Shown here piece after piece: positions 54,683 to 64,000 of a stretch of DNA of 64,000 bases. The translations under genes and the position numbers were made by a program. Origin of the DNA: Euphorbia lathyris (taxonomy: Eukaryota > Streptophyta > Magnoliopsida > Malpighiales > Euphorbiaceae); the NCBI RefSeq assembly GCF_963576675.1, contig NC_088917.1, positions 18,876,001 through 18,940,000 of the forward strand, given 5' to 3'. The notes below the pieces were generated by a model, which was not told where the DNA came from, did not search any database, and saw nothing but the letters and a program-made list of their open reading frames with translations. Numbering within the stretch: position 1 is the stretch's first letter; the number at the start of each line of letters is the position of its first letter.

Positions 54683-55630
54683 CTATTCTACATATTCATC
54701 CCTATCAAATGGGATATTTCTAGCCTTAATACGATCAATTTGAAACTGCACGAAAGTTTTACGTTCCGGTGCAGACAGAAATTGAGGCCCTGCTCGAAAA
54801 ACACGTTTCACAAGTCCTTCGCGCTCGAGAAATTCATAGTCAATTGTCGGGAAGAATTCATCATCACTCCAGGGAACATCAATAGTACCCTTTGAACCGA
54901 GAATTATTCCACAGATTATATTGTCGAACCCAATCTTCTTATCTTTGGATCGAGAAGCGGCGACAAGACCTTCCATCAGAATTTTGGAAGAATCCACTGC
55001 ATTGCCCTGGAATATATCTCCAAGAACATATAAATCAGTGTCACGGACTACACTACTGAATGTGCGCCCGAATAAACTGTGACACAGAAATTTGTGCAAA
55101 TACAGCATGGAGTTGGAGCGAAAAGAGTGATTATAGGCGAGTTTTGAATTGAATCGCCAGAATCCAGTGAGCATTCTCCAAATGTCCGAGGATGTCATGT
55201 CTCGTCCAGGATGACGTTTGATTGTATTCCTCGGGGGAAAACCAAACCAAGCATGCAACTCGGGATAGCCGAAAGTGAAGATTTTGCCTTCTCGATGAAA
55301 ACTGAGACGTACTCGTCGTTTATTAGTAAAACGCACGGTACAGAAGAATTCGAGTATCCAGACGCCTATTATTGGAAATCGCATTTGGGCGAATTTTGTC
55401 CACCCTAGGCGCTCCATATAGCGGCTCATGTCATCAGAAATGCCTAATTGGCTATTAAGAAATTCATCCATATACAACATTCCGGTGAAGAATTTGTAAC
55501 GGTGATTCCAATAACGCCTACCTTCATCGTGGTTGAAGATAAGAAAAGGCGCCCCATATCGCTTGGATAAGTCTGGGCGTTTGTTGATTGAGGCAGCGTT
55601 GTGCTTAGATGGTTTGTATTTGATAGGCAT
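54683..55630 (-). CDS. Athila ORF-a (ATHILA ORF-1-type protein), intact (element B)
   Basis: 315 codons, ATG 55630. Same architecture as the element A copy, with about a dozen substitutions (for example FHREGKIFTF and MERLGWTKF). Open despite multiple stops in the same element's pol. The spacer 54097-54682 on its 3' side is AT-rich and non-coding. Confidence 0.8.
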   Translation of the reverse strand: MPIKYKPSKHNAASINKRPDLSKRYGAPFLIFNHDEGRRYWNHRYKFFTGMLYMDEFLNSQLGISDDMSRYMERLGWTKFAQMRFPIIGVWILEFFCTVRFTNKRRVRLSFHREGKIFTFGYPELHAWFGFPPRNTIKRHPGRDMTSSDIWRMLTGFWRFNSKLAYNHSFRSNSMLYLHKFLCHSLFGRTFSSVVRDTDLYVLGDIFQGNAVDSSKILMEGLVAASRSKDKKIGFDNIICGIILGSKGTIDVPWSDDEFFPTIDYEFLEREGLVKRVFRAGPQFLSAPERKTFVQFQIDRIKARNIPFDRDEYVE

Positions 55631-55889
55631 GGTGCAAAGTTTGTGTTACTTTAGCAAAGAACGGTATTTGTGAAGAAAAATCAGAGTTCTGACAAAGATG
55701 AAAAGAAATTGTAACAGAACTTGAATCCTCTAGGATTAATTTATAAGAGTTTAGGATGAAAAGTGGTGTTGTTTTAATTATGAAAAGGTATAAAATTACA
55801 CCTTTTGGAAATGAAGAAACTCAATGTTTCGTTTGTCAAGAGTTTTGTTGAAAGGATTGTGACATTTTAGACCTGATAGCGCAGGAAAC

Positions 55890-56088
55890 ACGCGTGTCAC
55901 GACCGTGAATGGCAAAGTCGCGGTCGCGACACGCTGATTTCCTTACGGAAATCAGGCATCAAAGCTACCTCCCGATTCACGGTAGAGAATTTAAAATTCT
56001 CGGCATGAACAGAGAAATCCGAATCCAAATAGACAATTCTGAAAAAGAGTATTCTCGGCAGGGAATTTCAAATTCTCGGCAGAGAATT
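55890..56088 (-). promoter_or_regulatory. Athila cis-module before ORF-a (element B)
   Basis: Hairpin 55890-55934 (CGCGTGTCACGACCGTG, loop, CGCGGTCGCGACACG) and GAGAAT/ATTCTC boxes to 56088. TATA (TATAAATT on the minus strand) is near 55740. Confidence 0.6.
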
Positions 56089-56290
56089 GCCTTAAACTAC
56101 AATTTCATCCTAATTATCTAAAAATTAAATCTAAAATCATGAAATAAAAATATTTACGTAACTAAATCATAACATAAAGTAATCTAATCATAAAAATGGC
56201 ATTTTGGAAAAATAAAATAAAATAAAAATAAAATAAACAAAAACATAAAACAATAAAACAAAATAAACTGTGTAAGAAAAACTGAGTAAT

Positions 56291-59200
56291 TTATACATCA
56301 GATAATCTCGTTACGAATGGAATTTCAATTTGTGAAATATTTTCGTAATAGATTTTACATCGATTACCATTAACTTTGAATCGAACTCCGTTAGGACCTT
56401 CCAGTTCTAAAGAACCATAATCGAAAGTTTTGACGACTAAATACGGTCCTAACCATCTGGACTTAAGTTTTCCTGGAAATAAACGAAGTCGTGAATTAAA
56501 TAACAGCACTTTATCCCCAACATTAAAGTGTTTAACTTTAATTTTGGCATCGTGCCATTTTTTCACTTTTTCTTTATAAATCTTTGCATTTTCGTACGAT
56601 AGATGACGTAACTCATCTAACTCATTTAAATTGAGCAAACGTTTCTTACCTGCTTGATGTAAGTCAAAGTTAAGTTCTCTAATAGCCCAATAGGCTTTAT
56701 GTTCTAATTCGACTGGCAAATGACATGCCTTACCATACACTAAACGGTACGGAGTCATTCCTATTGGTGTCTTAAATGCAGTACGGTATGCCCATAACGC
56801 ATTATTGAGTTTAGAAGACCAATCTTTTCTAGAGGATGAAACCGTTTTCTCGAGAATCCATTTGAGTTCTCTATTTGATATCTCCGCCTGGCCATTTGAC
56901 TGAGGATGGTACGGCGTTGATACGCGGTGACGTACTCCATATTTTTTCATAAGTGTTTCAAAACTCTTGTTTATAAAATGAGTACCGCCATCACTAACGA
57001 TAACTCTTGGACAACCAAATCTACAGAATATATCGTCAAGAAAATTAACGACAACTTTAGAATCGTTTGTCGGGGTTGCAATTGCTTCAACCCACTTCGA
57101 AACATAATCGATGGCAACTAATATGTAAGTTTTACCATTGGAAGGGGGAAACGGTCCCATGAAATCTATTCCCATATGTCGAAGACTTCAACTTCTAATA
57201 TGGTTGTGAGGGGCATCTCATCTTTCCTTCCTAGATTTCCTGTTCTTTGGCACTTATCACAACGAGTGATAAACGAACGGACGTCCTTAAACATCGTAGG
57301 CCAAAAGAAACCGCTTTAAAATATTCTAGCTGTTGTCTTGTTAACTCCATTATGTCCTCCATAAAAGCTAGAATGACATTCTGACATTATGGATTCAAAT
57401 TCATTTTCACCAACGCATCTCCTAATTATCCCGTCACCACAAGTTTTGAACAAAAAAGGATCTTCCCAAAAGTATTGTTTAATATCGAAGAAAAATTTCT
57501 TCCTTTGGTGGGAATTTAATCCTTCCGGAACAATATTGGCTGCGAGATAATTAGCAATATCTGCATACCAAAGTGATATGAAACTTTTCATTTGATAGAG
57601 ATGTTCATCAGGGAAATCATCTCGTATACCGATAGTTTCACCTATAGGACCGTTTTCATCTTCAAGTCTCGATAGATGATCGGCGACAAGGTTTTCAACT
57701 CCCTTTTTGTCTTTAATTTCTATATCAAATTCTTGCAACAATAAAACCCATCTAATTAGACGTGGTTTTGCATCCTTTTTAGCAAACAAATATCTTAATG
57801 CTGCATGATCAGTGTAAATAATAACTTTTGAACCTAATAAGTATGACCTAAACTTGTCACATGCAAAAACTACGGCTAACATTTCTTTTTATGTTGTGGT
57901 GTAGTTTAATTGTGCACCAGACAGTGTGTGACTTGCATAATAAATGACATGAAGTTTCTTATCTTTCCTTTGACCTAAAACACATCCGACAGCTAAATCA
58001 CTTGCATCACACATAACTTCAAAGGGTAAATCCCAATCGGGTTTAGCAATAATAGGTGCACTGACTAAAGCAGTTTTCAATGTTTCGAAAGCTTTAACGC
58101 AATCTTCATTAAAATCAAAGGTAGAATCTTTCATGAGTAGATTAGTGAGTGGTTTGGAAATTACAGAAATTTTTTTAATAAATCTTCTGTAAAAACCTGC
58201 ATGTCCTAAAAATGATCTTACTCCCTTAACAGTAGTTGGAGGGGGTAATTTTTCTATTACTCAAGTTTTTGCTCTATCTACTTCTAATCCTTTTTCAGAT
58301 ATTTTGTGACCTAAAACAATTCCTTCGTCAACCATGAAATGACATTTTTCCCAGTTTAATACTAAATTTGTTTCTTCACACCTAGAGAAAACTTTATCCA
58401 AGTTTCCTAGGCATGAATCAAAAGAATCTCCATAAACTGAAAAATCGTCCATAAAAACTTCCATGATATCTTCAATGAAATCATTAAAAATCGCAGTCAT
58501 ACAACGTTGAAATGTTGCAGGTGCATTACATAGACCAAAGGGCATTCTTCTATATGCAAATGTTCCGTAAGGACATGTGAAGGTTGTTTTATCTTGGTCA
58601 TCCGGGTAAATGTATATTTGAAAGAATCCGGAGTAACCATCAAGAAAACAGTAGAAAGCATGACCAGCTATCCTTTCGATCATTTGATCAATGAAAGGAA
58701 GAGGAAAATGATCTTTCCTAGTTGCTTTATTTAAATTTCTATAATCTATACAAACCCTCCAACCAGTGGTGGTTCGCGTAGGTATTAATTCACTTTCTTC
58801 ATTCCTTACAACTGTTATGCCTCCCTTTTTAGGTACACAATGGATTGGACTAACCCATTCACTATCCGAGATAGGGTAGATGATTCCATTGTCCAGAAGT
58901 TTAGTAATCTCACTTTTTACTACTTCTTTCATGTTCGGGTTTAGGCGTCTTTGCCTATCCGCTATAGGTGGCTTATCTTCTTTTAAATGAATTCTGTGCA
59001 TTACAATACTTGGATTAATACCTTTTAAGTCAGAAATTTGGCAACCCATGCTTCCTATCCTATTTCTAACAACTTCTTTTAATTTTTCTTCTTGAACTTG
59101 TGTCAACTTGTTAGAGATAATTATAGGTAGAGAATCGCCTTCGCCTAAGAAAGCGTACCTCAAATGACTTGGTAATTCCTTAAGTTCTAATTTAGGTGGA

Positions 59201-59589
59201 ACTACAATCGAATGCGGAACTGGTCCATCTTCACGAATCAAAGGTTCTGGGTCCTTATCTTCTAGTTCCTCACTCATTATAGGTTCTATTATTTCTTTTT
59301 TCTGAACAATGTCATTTACACATTCTTCAATTAAATCGAGTTTCATACAAGCGAAATCTTCCATAGGATATTTCATTGTTTGGTTCATATCAAACTCAAT
59401 CTTATCATCTCCTATCCGTAAAACTACTTTCCCTTCCGACACATCAACTAGAGCACGTCCCGTGTTCATGAATGGTCTACCAAAGATTAGCGGACAATTT
59501 ACATCATAAGCAAAATCTAAAATAACGAAATCGGTAGGAAAAATAAACTTGTCAACTTTAACTAAAACATCCTCTATTATACCATATGG
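56291..59589 (-). pseudogene. Athila pol (protease end, RT, RNase H, integrase) of element B
   Basis: From right to left: protease end (NCPLIFGRPFMNTGRALVD); RT with CIDYRNLNKATRKDHFPLPF and FMDDFSVYG as the catalytic Asp-Asp box; stop TGA (58261-58263); tether region; RNase H with FEVMCDASDLAVGCVLG and YYASHTLSG; stop TAA (57886-57888); [13 protein letters not shown]; stop TAA near 57316; the integrase zinc-binding region; a one-base loss near 57180; integrase core [21 protein letters not shown] and [12 protein letters not shown] (D, D, E); and C-terminal GPYLVVKTF. It would replicate and insert the element if intact. Confidence 0.9.
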
Positions 59590-59613
59590 TCGTTTAGTGG
59601 TTTGATCCGCTAA

Positions 59614-61542
59614 TTACAAAACCATATTGGTACGTTTGATGTCTTCTTCTAAGCCTAACTTATTAAAAATAGATAATGGCATCAAGTTAATGCTTGCTCC
59701 TAAATCACAAAGGCAACTTGGGAATTCTATATCTCCCAATTTACACGGAATGGTAAAACATCCGGGATCCTTGAGTTTTGTGGGCAAATTGCTTGACACA
59801 ATCGAACTACAATCTTCAGTTAGTGAAATGGATGAAATTCCTTCCCAACTGATTTTCTTTGAAATTAAATCTTTGAGGAATTTACCATAATTGGGAATTT
59901 GCGTAATTGCATCCATAAACGTTAAATTAATATGCAAATTCTTAAGTTTGTCTAAAAATGTTAAAAGTTGTTTATCATAGTCCTTGTTACGGACTTTGTG
60001 TGGAAAAGGTGGTTTGGGTACAAAAGTTTTTGTACTAGAGTCAATCGGTGCATCTTTTTGATTTAACGTATCTTCTTTGGGCTTTGGTAAATCAGTTCCA
60101 GGTAAAGTCGAATTTCCGGTCATTTCCGGGCCTAAGTAATTTTTCCCTGAACGAAGAGTGATAGCCTTAACATGCTCTTTCGGATTTTCTTCCGTATGGC
60201 TTGGAAGACTTCCCTCTTTGCGGGATGGAATTGATTTAGCGAGTTGTCCAATTTGAATCTCCAAATTATGGATGCTAGATGATTGGTTTTTAATAAGCTG
60301 ATCGAATTTATTCTCGATCTGTTTAAAACCATCGTCGTGATTACTTATTTTTCCGCTCATCGCATCAATGAATTTGTCGATTTTAGAAGATAAAGTACTA
60401 ATCGAATCTCTTGATTGATTTTGATAATCAGTAGTACGATTTTGATTAGCATTAGCATTATTATTGTCTCTCCAGTTAAAGTTAGGATGATTTCTCCATC
60501 CAGGATTATATGTATTGGAATAAGGATTATAAGTTTGGTTTTGCCCTTGGACAAAATTTACCTGTTCAATCTCACTCATACCTTCGTAATCCACATCTGT
60601 TTGGATTGGTTGACCATTAGGATCACACGGTGCCATAAACCTATCAATTTTGTGCGACAAGGCAGAAAATTGGGCTTGCAACATCGCTACTGGATCAAGA
60701 TTCACTATACCTTTAACTGATGATGTTGTTGAGGATGATGGTTTCGCTAATGGTACGTGTCCACGTTCCGCGGGCCACATACTGCTGTTGATTGCCATTT
60801 CCTCTAAAAGTTCTCTTGCTTGGGCAGATGTTTTCTTCATGAATAACCCTCCAGACATAGCGTCCAATGAACCTCTTGTTGTAGGATTTAGTCCATTATA
60901 AAATGTTTGCATTAAGAGTTCAACGGGCAATTGGTGGTGTGGGCATAAACGTTGAAGTTCTTTAAAACGTTCCCAAGCCTCATAAAGAGTTTCACTATCA
61001 TTTTGAGAAAAAGATGTTAACTCTTTAATGACTCTTGCGGTTTTTGCTAAAGGGGAGAATTTTGATAAAAATGCTTGGGCTAATTGTTCCCAAGTCTCAA
61101 TTGATGCGGCTGGCATAGAAGTTAACTATTCTTTGGCTCGATCCTTCAAAGTAAAAGGAAAAAGGCGAAGATTGATTGCTTCTGCAGTCACATTTGGTAT
61201 TTTGAAAGTGTCACAAATTTCTAAGAAATTTGTCAAATGGGTATTAGGATTTTCGTTAGGTAACCCGTAAAACGTTATATTATTTTGCAACATATTAAGC
61301 AATGCAGACTTAATTTCAAATTGGTTTGCATTAATTTGGGGTCTAACTATACTGTTTGTTACACCGGCCACTCCTGGCCTAGCGTAATCCATAAGTGTGG
61401 CCATAACTTCTGGCTCGGTAATTTTAGTTTTTATTGGGGTTTGGTTTTTCTTTTTCTTTTCTTTCTTGTTCTTTTTAAGGGTTCTTTCAATTTCTGGGTC
61501 AATAGGATCTGGTGACGTGCCCGAACTTCGAGAACTGCGCAT
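59614..61542 (-). pseudogene. Athila gag and protease start (element B)
   Basis: ATG 61542 (MRSSRSSGTSPDPID). TAG at 61126-61128 replaces the tryptophan in RAKEWLTS. The gag domain, an asparagine-rich linker and a lysine-rich part follow as in element A. Protease CDLGASINLMPLSIF is intact here (59700 region), and the frame continues to a TAA after TNMVL (59611-59613), CAA in element A. Confidence 0.88.
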
Positions 61543-61710
61543 GAACTTGAAATTTCGCACGAACCGAAACTACCTACAAAACAGAATTTGAAAAATAAAT
61601 ATGTTAGTAATTGAAAATAATTAAAAATATAAAAGTTTGAATAAGTATGAATAAACCTAGATTCGTAATAAAACACGAAAAATTTAAAATTTTGTCAAAA
61701 ATTTTGGCAT

Positions 61711-61728
61711 TCCCCGGCAACGGCGCCA
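61711..61728 (-). other. Primer-binding site (tRNA-Asp) of Athila B
   Basis: TGGCGCCGTTGCCGGGGA on the minus strand, six bases from the LTR. Confidence 0.9.
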
Positions 61729-61734
61729 AAAACT

Positions 61735-63244
61735 TGTTGAGCGATTTCCGCAAGTGCACGGTATACGCTTGTAGTAATAAAAGATATCGATCCCACAGGG
61801 AACATTTTTTGAACAAAACTTATTTATAATCGGTTAAATTTACTTTAAAGGTTTATAATATGGAAAATCGTTTAATCGGTTTTGGTTTTGAAATTGCTAG
61901 AATAAGAATTAGATTAGAATATGAAGATGTTAGAAAATATCTGATTTAAGATTGAATTTGCAAAACAGGAACGTTTTAGTACTTTAGAAAAGTAAACAGG
62001 TATATTTGTTTGCATTAAGCAAAGAAACAACTTTAAACTTTGTACGAATTATAAAGATGAAATAAATGTCGGAACCTCTAATTAATTGGCTTTGAACGCG
62101 ACAAAACCCTTTCGGGATAGTTGCCCTTAATCAAATTAAAACTCTTTCGAGGTGATAATTTGCCTAAGTGTTCAACAAAGTTTCCTTGTAAAGATTTGAA
62201 TTAAATACGTTTTAATGAAAACACCAGCATCAATCCACTTCGGCTCATTTACCAAAGTGCTGCATAAGAATCTATCGAATAGAACAGACTTTATTAGATG
62301 AAATATAAATTGATACAAGTTTACAGAGAACATGGAGCATTGAATTCTTCGACGGCGTGCAAGTGAACGGGTTGTCAATCCTTTCCTTGGGTTTCGTTAG
62401 AGTTTGTCAGGCTCAGGGGCGAATCCTCTACTCAATCTTCTCGCTGAATCTTCGTAATAGAGACTGGGTCGGTCTACTACCAAAATGAAAACTAAACTGG
62501 AACAATGTCTAAACGCTATTGAATTTGTTATTAATTTGTAAACAATGTGTGTACATCATATTGCTTTTTACAGAATCTAAATCTAACTTCTGAATCACTT
62601 GACTCGGAATTTCTGCATAAATTCTACACTAATTTCTTTCTTCTACACATATCACTATATCCTTATTTCATTATATCATTATTTTCTTCAACTCTCCATC
62701 AACTCTTTATTTATAGATGTTGAAGAGTCTTGATTGAAGTGTCGTGTCCGTTGTGAAGGATTGTGTCCGCTGCGAAAGGACGTCTTTATCCACCCGAACG
62801 ATCGCGTTTCGTTGAAAACGAAAGTGTGTAACTAGGCTTCTGAAATCTCCTGCTCGTACCGAGAATTATTAAATTCTCTACCGAGAATGGGGGAGCAACA
62901 ATTTGGTCATCGGACGAAGGGAAAAAAGGCTGAAGGACGCGTGTCGCGACCATGAAAAGGGGGGGCCGCGGTCGCAGCACGGAGCGTTTTTCACTTTCTC
63001 GCTCTCGTTCGTGTCCTCGACTTGGAGTTATTAATTTTCGTCGTCTTTGACTCCTTTTGTAGGGCTTTTCTTCTATTTTTGAGCTCTTTTTACTCCTATT
63101 TGGATTTTACCAAATATTTATGTACCTTGCACGAAAGAAACATATTCGAAAGTAAAAGTATTCTAAATAGGTATGAATAGCATAAATTCGTAGCAATATT
63201 GATGTAATTATTGATGATATTTTAGGTATATTTTGGGCTTAACA
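61735..63244 (-). repeat. 5' LTR of Athila B (1510 bp)
   Basis: TGTTAAGCCC (63244) to CGCTCAACA (61735) on the minus strand. Cis-module at 62856-62985. It differs from the 3' LTR notably near 62660-62690. Confidence 0.92.
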
Positions 63245-63249
63245 ATGAC

Positions 63250-64000
63250 AACGATGGTGGAAATGGTATCGATTATCAGAACTACAATAATGATGATTAT
63301 CTGAATAATGATAATCATGATCATTATGATGAGCATTATGATAATGATTATTGCTACGATAATGGTGACAATGTGGAGAATGAAGATATCACTCTGAATG
63401 AAATTCCTGTTAAAAGTGTTCATGAAACAGCTAAGCAATCTGCATGCGTCCAACGTATCCCATATGAGGATGGTGATGAAGATAGAATGAAAAGGATGAC
63501 TGATCCATTTCGATGGTGTCCAAAGCCATGTGATGCGCCCGTGAATATGATTGCACCTAAGCAATCAAACGGAGGGACTACTTTGAGGGTCAATGATATA
63601 TTTTCAAACAAAGTTGAATTGCAAGATTCACTTGGAAAATATGCAATTGAAAATTCGTTTGAATGGAAGGCTTACAAATCAAACAAGTCTTTGTTTGAGG
63701 TGAAATGTAAGGATGTGGACAAATGTAAATGGAGGGCTAGAGGGATCGTCATTCCAGGTTCCAATTTGTTCAGGCTTTCAAGAATGGATGGTATGGACAT
63801 GTACACTTGTGGGAGAGATCAGATATGTCCGCACCATAGGCAAGCGGGGAAACGTGTTGCAGGGATACTACTCCGAAATAGGTTTGATTTGGAAAATCGG
63901 GTGCATCGACCAAAGGATATTGTTTTTGATTTTGAACGAGATTTTTCTGTTAATCTCTCTTATATGCAAGCTTGGAGAGCAAGACACTGGGCATTGGAAG
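63250..64000 (+). CDS. MULE transposase gene, continued (MuDR DNA-binding domain), runs off the window
   Basis: Open for 250 codons to the window edge in the frame of 49956-50366. First an Asn/Asp-rich acidic stretch (NNDDYLNNDNHDHYDEHYDN), then FRWCPKPCDAP, and a plant MuDR-type domain: FSNKVELQDSLGKYAIENSF, FEVKCKDVDKCKWRARG, YTCGRDQICPHHRQAGKRVA and later DIVFDFERDFSVNLSYMQAW. The catalytic MULE domain should follow outside. No stop in this part. Confidence 0.85.

Larger units (their letters stand above)
50367..63244 (-). mobile_element. Athila-type Ty3/gypsy element B
   Basis: 12.9 kb, minus strand, LTRs 61735-63244 (5') and 50367-51866 (3'), tRNA-Asp PBS, gag, protease, RT, RNase H, integrase, ORF-a, truncated ORF-b and 3' UTR, flanked by ATGAC. 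Closely related to element A. It is inserted in the MULE transposase gene and transcribed against it. Gag-pol has several stops and one frameshift. Confidence 0.93.

Overview
This is a plant nuclear window, most likely from a eudicot, made almost entirely of nested LTR retrotransposons. Evidence for a plant: Athila and Tat (Ty3/gypsy) and SIRE/Maximus and Ale-type (Ty1/copia) proteins, primer-binding sites for initiator tRNA-Met (TGGTATCAGAGC) and tRNA-Asp (TGGCGCCGTTGCCGGGGA), and a Mutator-like (MULE) transposase. I cannot name the species.

Layout. Bases 1-48897 belong to one nested cluster hosted by a minus-strand Ale-type copia element (5' LTR 48679-48897, gag-pol 45511-48564, RT continuing at 13549-13871). 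Two SIRE-type copia elements sit in its RT only 328 bp apart and head to head. One is on the minus strand (3043-13548, running off the left edge through its interrupted 3' LTR). The other is on the plus strand (13877-45505, TSD TTATT). A plus-strand Tat-type gypsy element (1-3042) interrupts the 3' LTR of the minus SIRE. The plus SIRE carries a 1.6 kb solo LTR (16896-18505, TSD AGTAC) in gag and a complete Athila element A (25286-43368, TSD CAATG) in its third ORF. Athila A in turn carries a Tat-type element C (33855-40845, TSD TTAAT).

Right of the cluster are a short unassigned ORF (48969-49280), the probable left end of a MULE (from about 49283) and its transposase gene. That gene is split in frame by a second, minus-strand Athila element B (50367-63244, TSD ATGAC) and continues open to the window edge.

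No element here looks autonomous. SIRE gag-pol-ORF3, Athila gag-pol and Ale gag-pol each carry stops, frameshifts or deletions. Athila A lacks RT-RNase H-integrase but keeps two intact downstream ORFs; Athila B keeps RT to integrase (with stops) but lost the start of the second downstream ORF.

The most unusual signals concern accessory genes downstream of pol. SIRE ORF3, Athila ORF-a and ORF-b and the Tat antisense ORF look like members of one or a few related plant-transposon protein families. Each Athila ORF is preceded by a TATA box and by a copy of a cis-module (CGGTCGCGAC hairpin plus TACCGAGAAT boxes) that also lies in the Athila LTR promoter. SIRE ORF3 has its own TATA box about 100 bp upstream of the ATG in both copies. 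This suggests independently transcribed accessory genes in two unrelated retrotransposon superfamilies.
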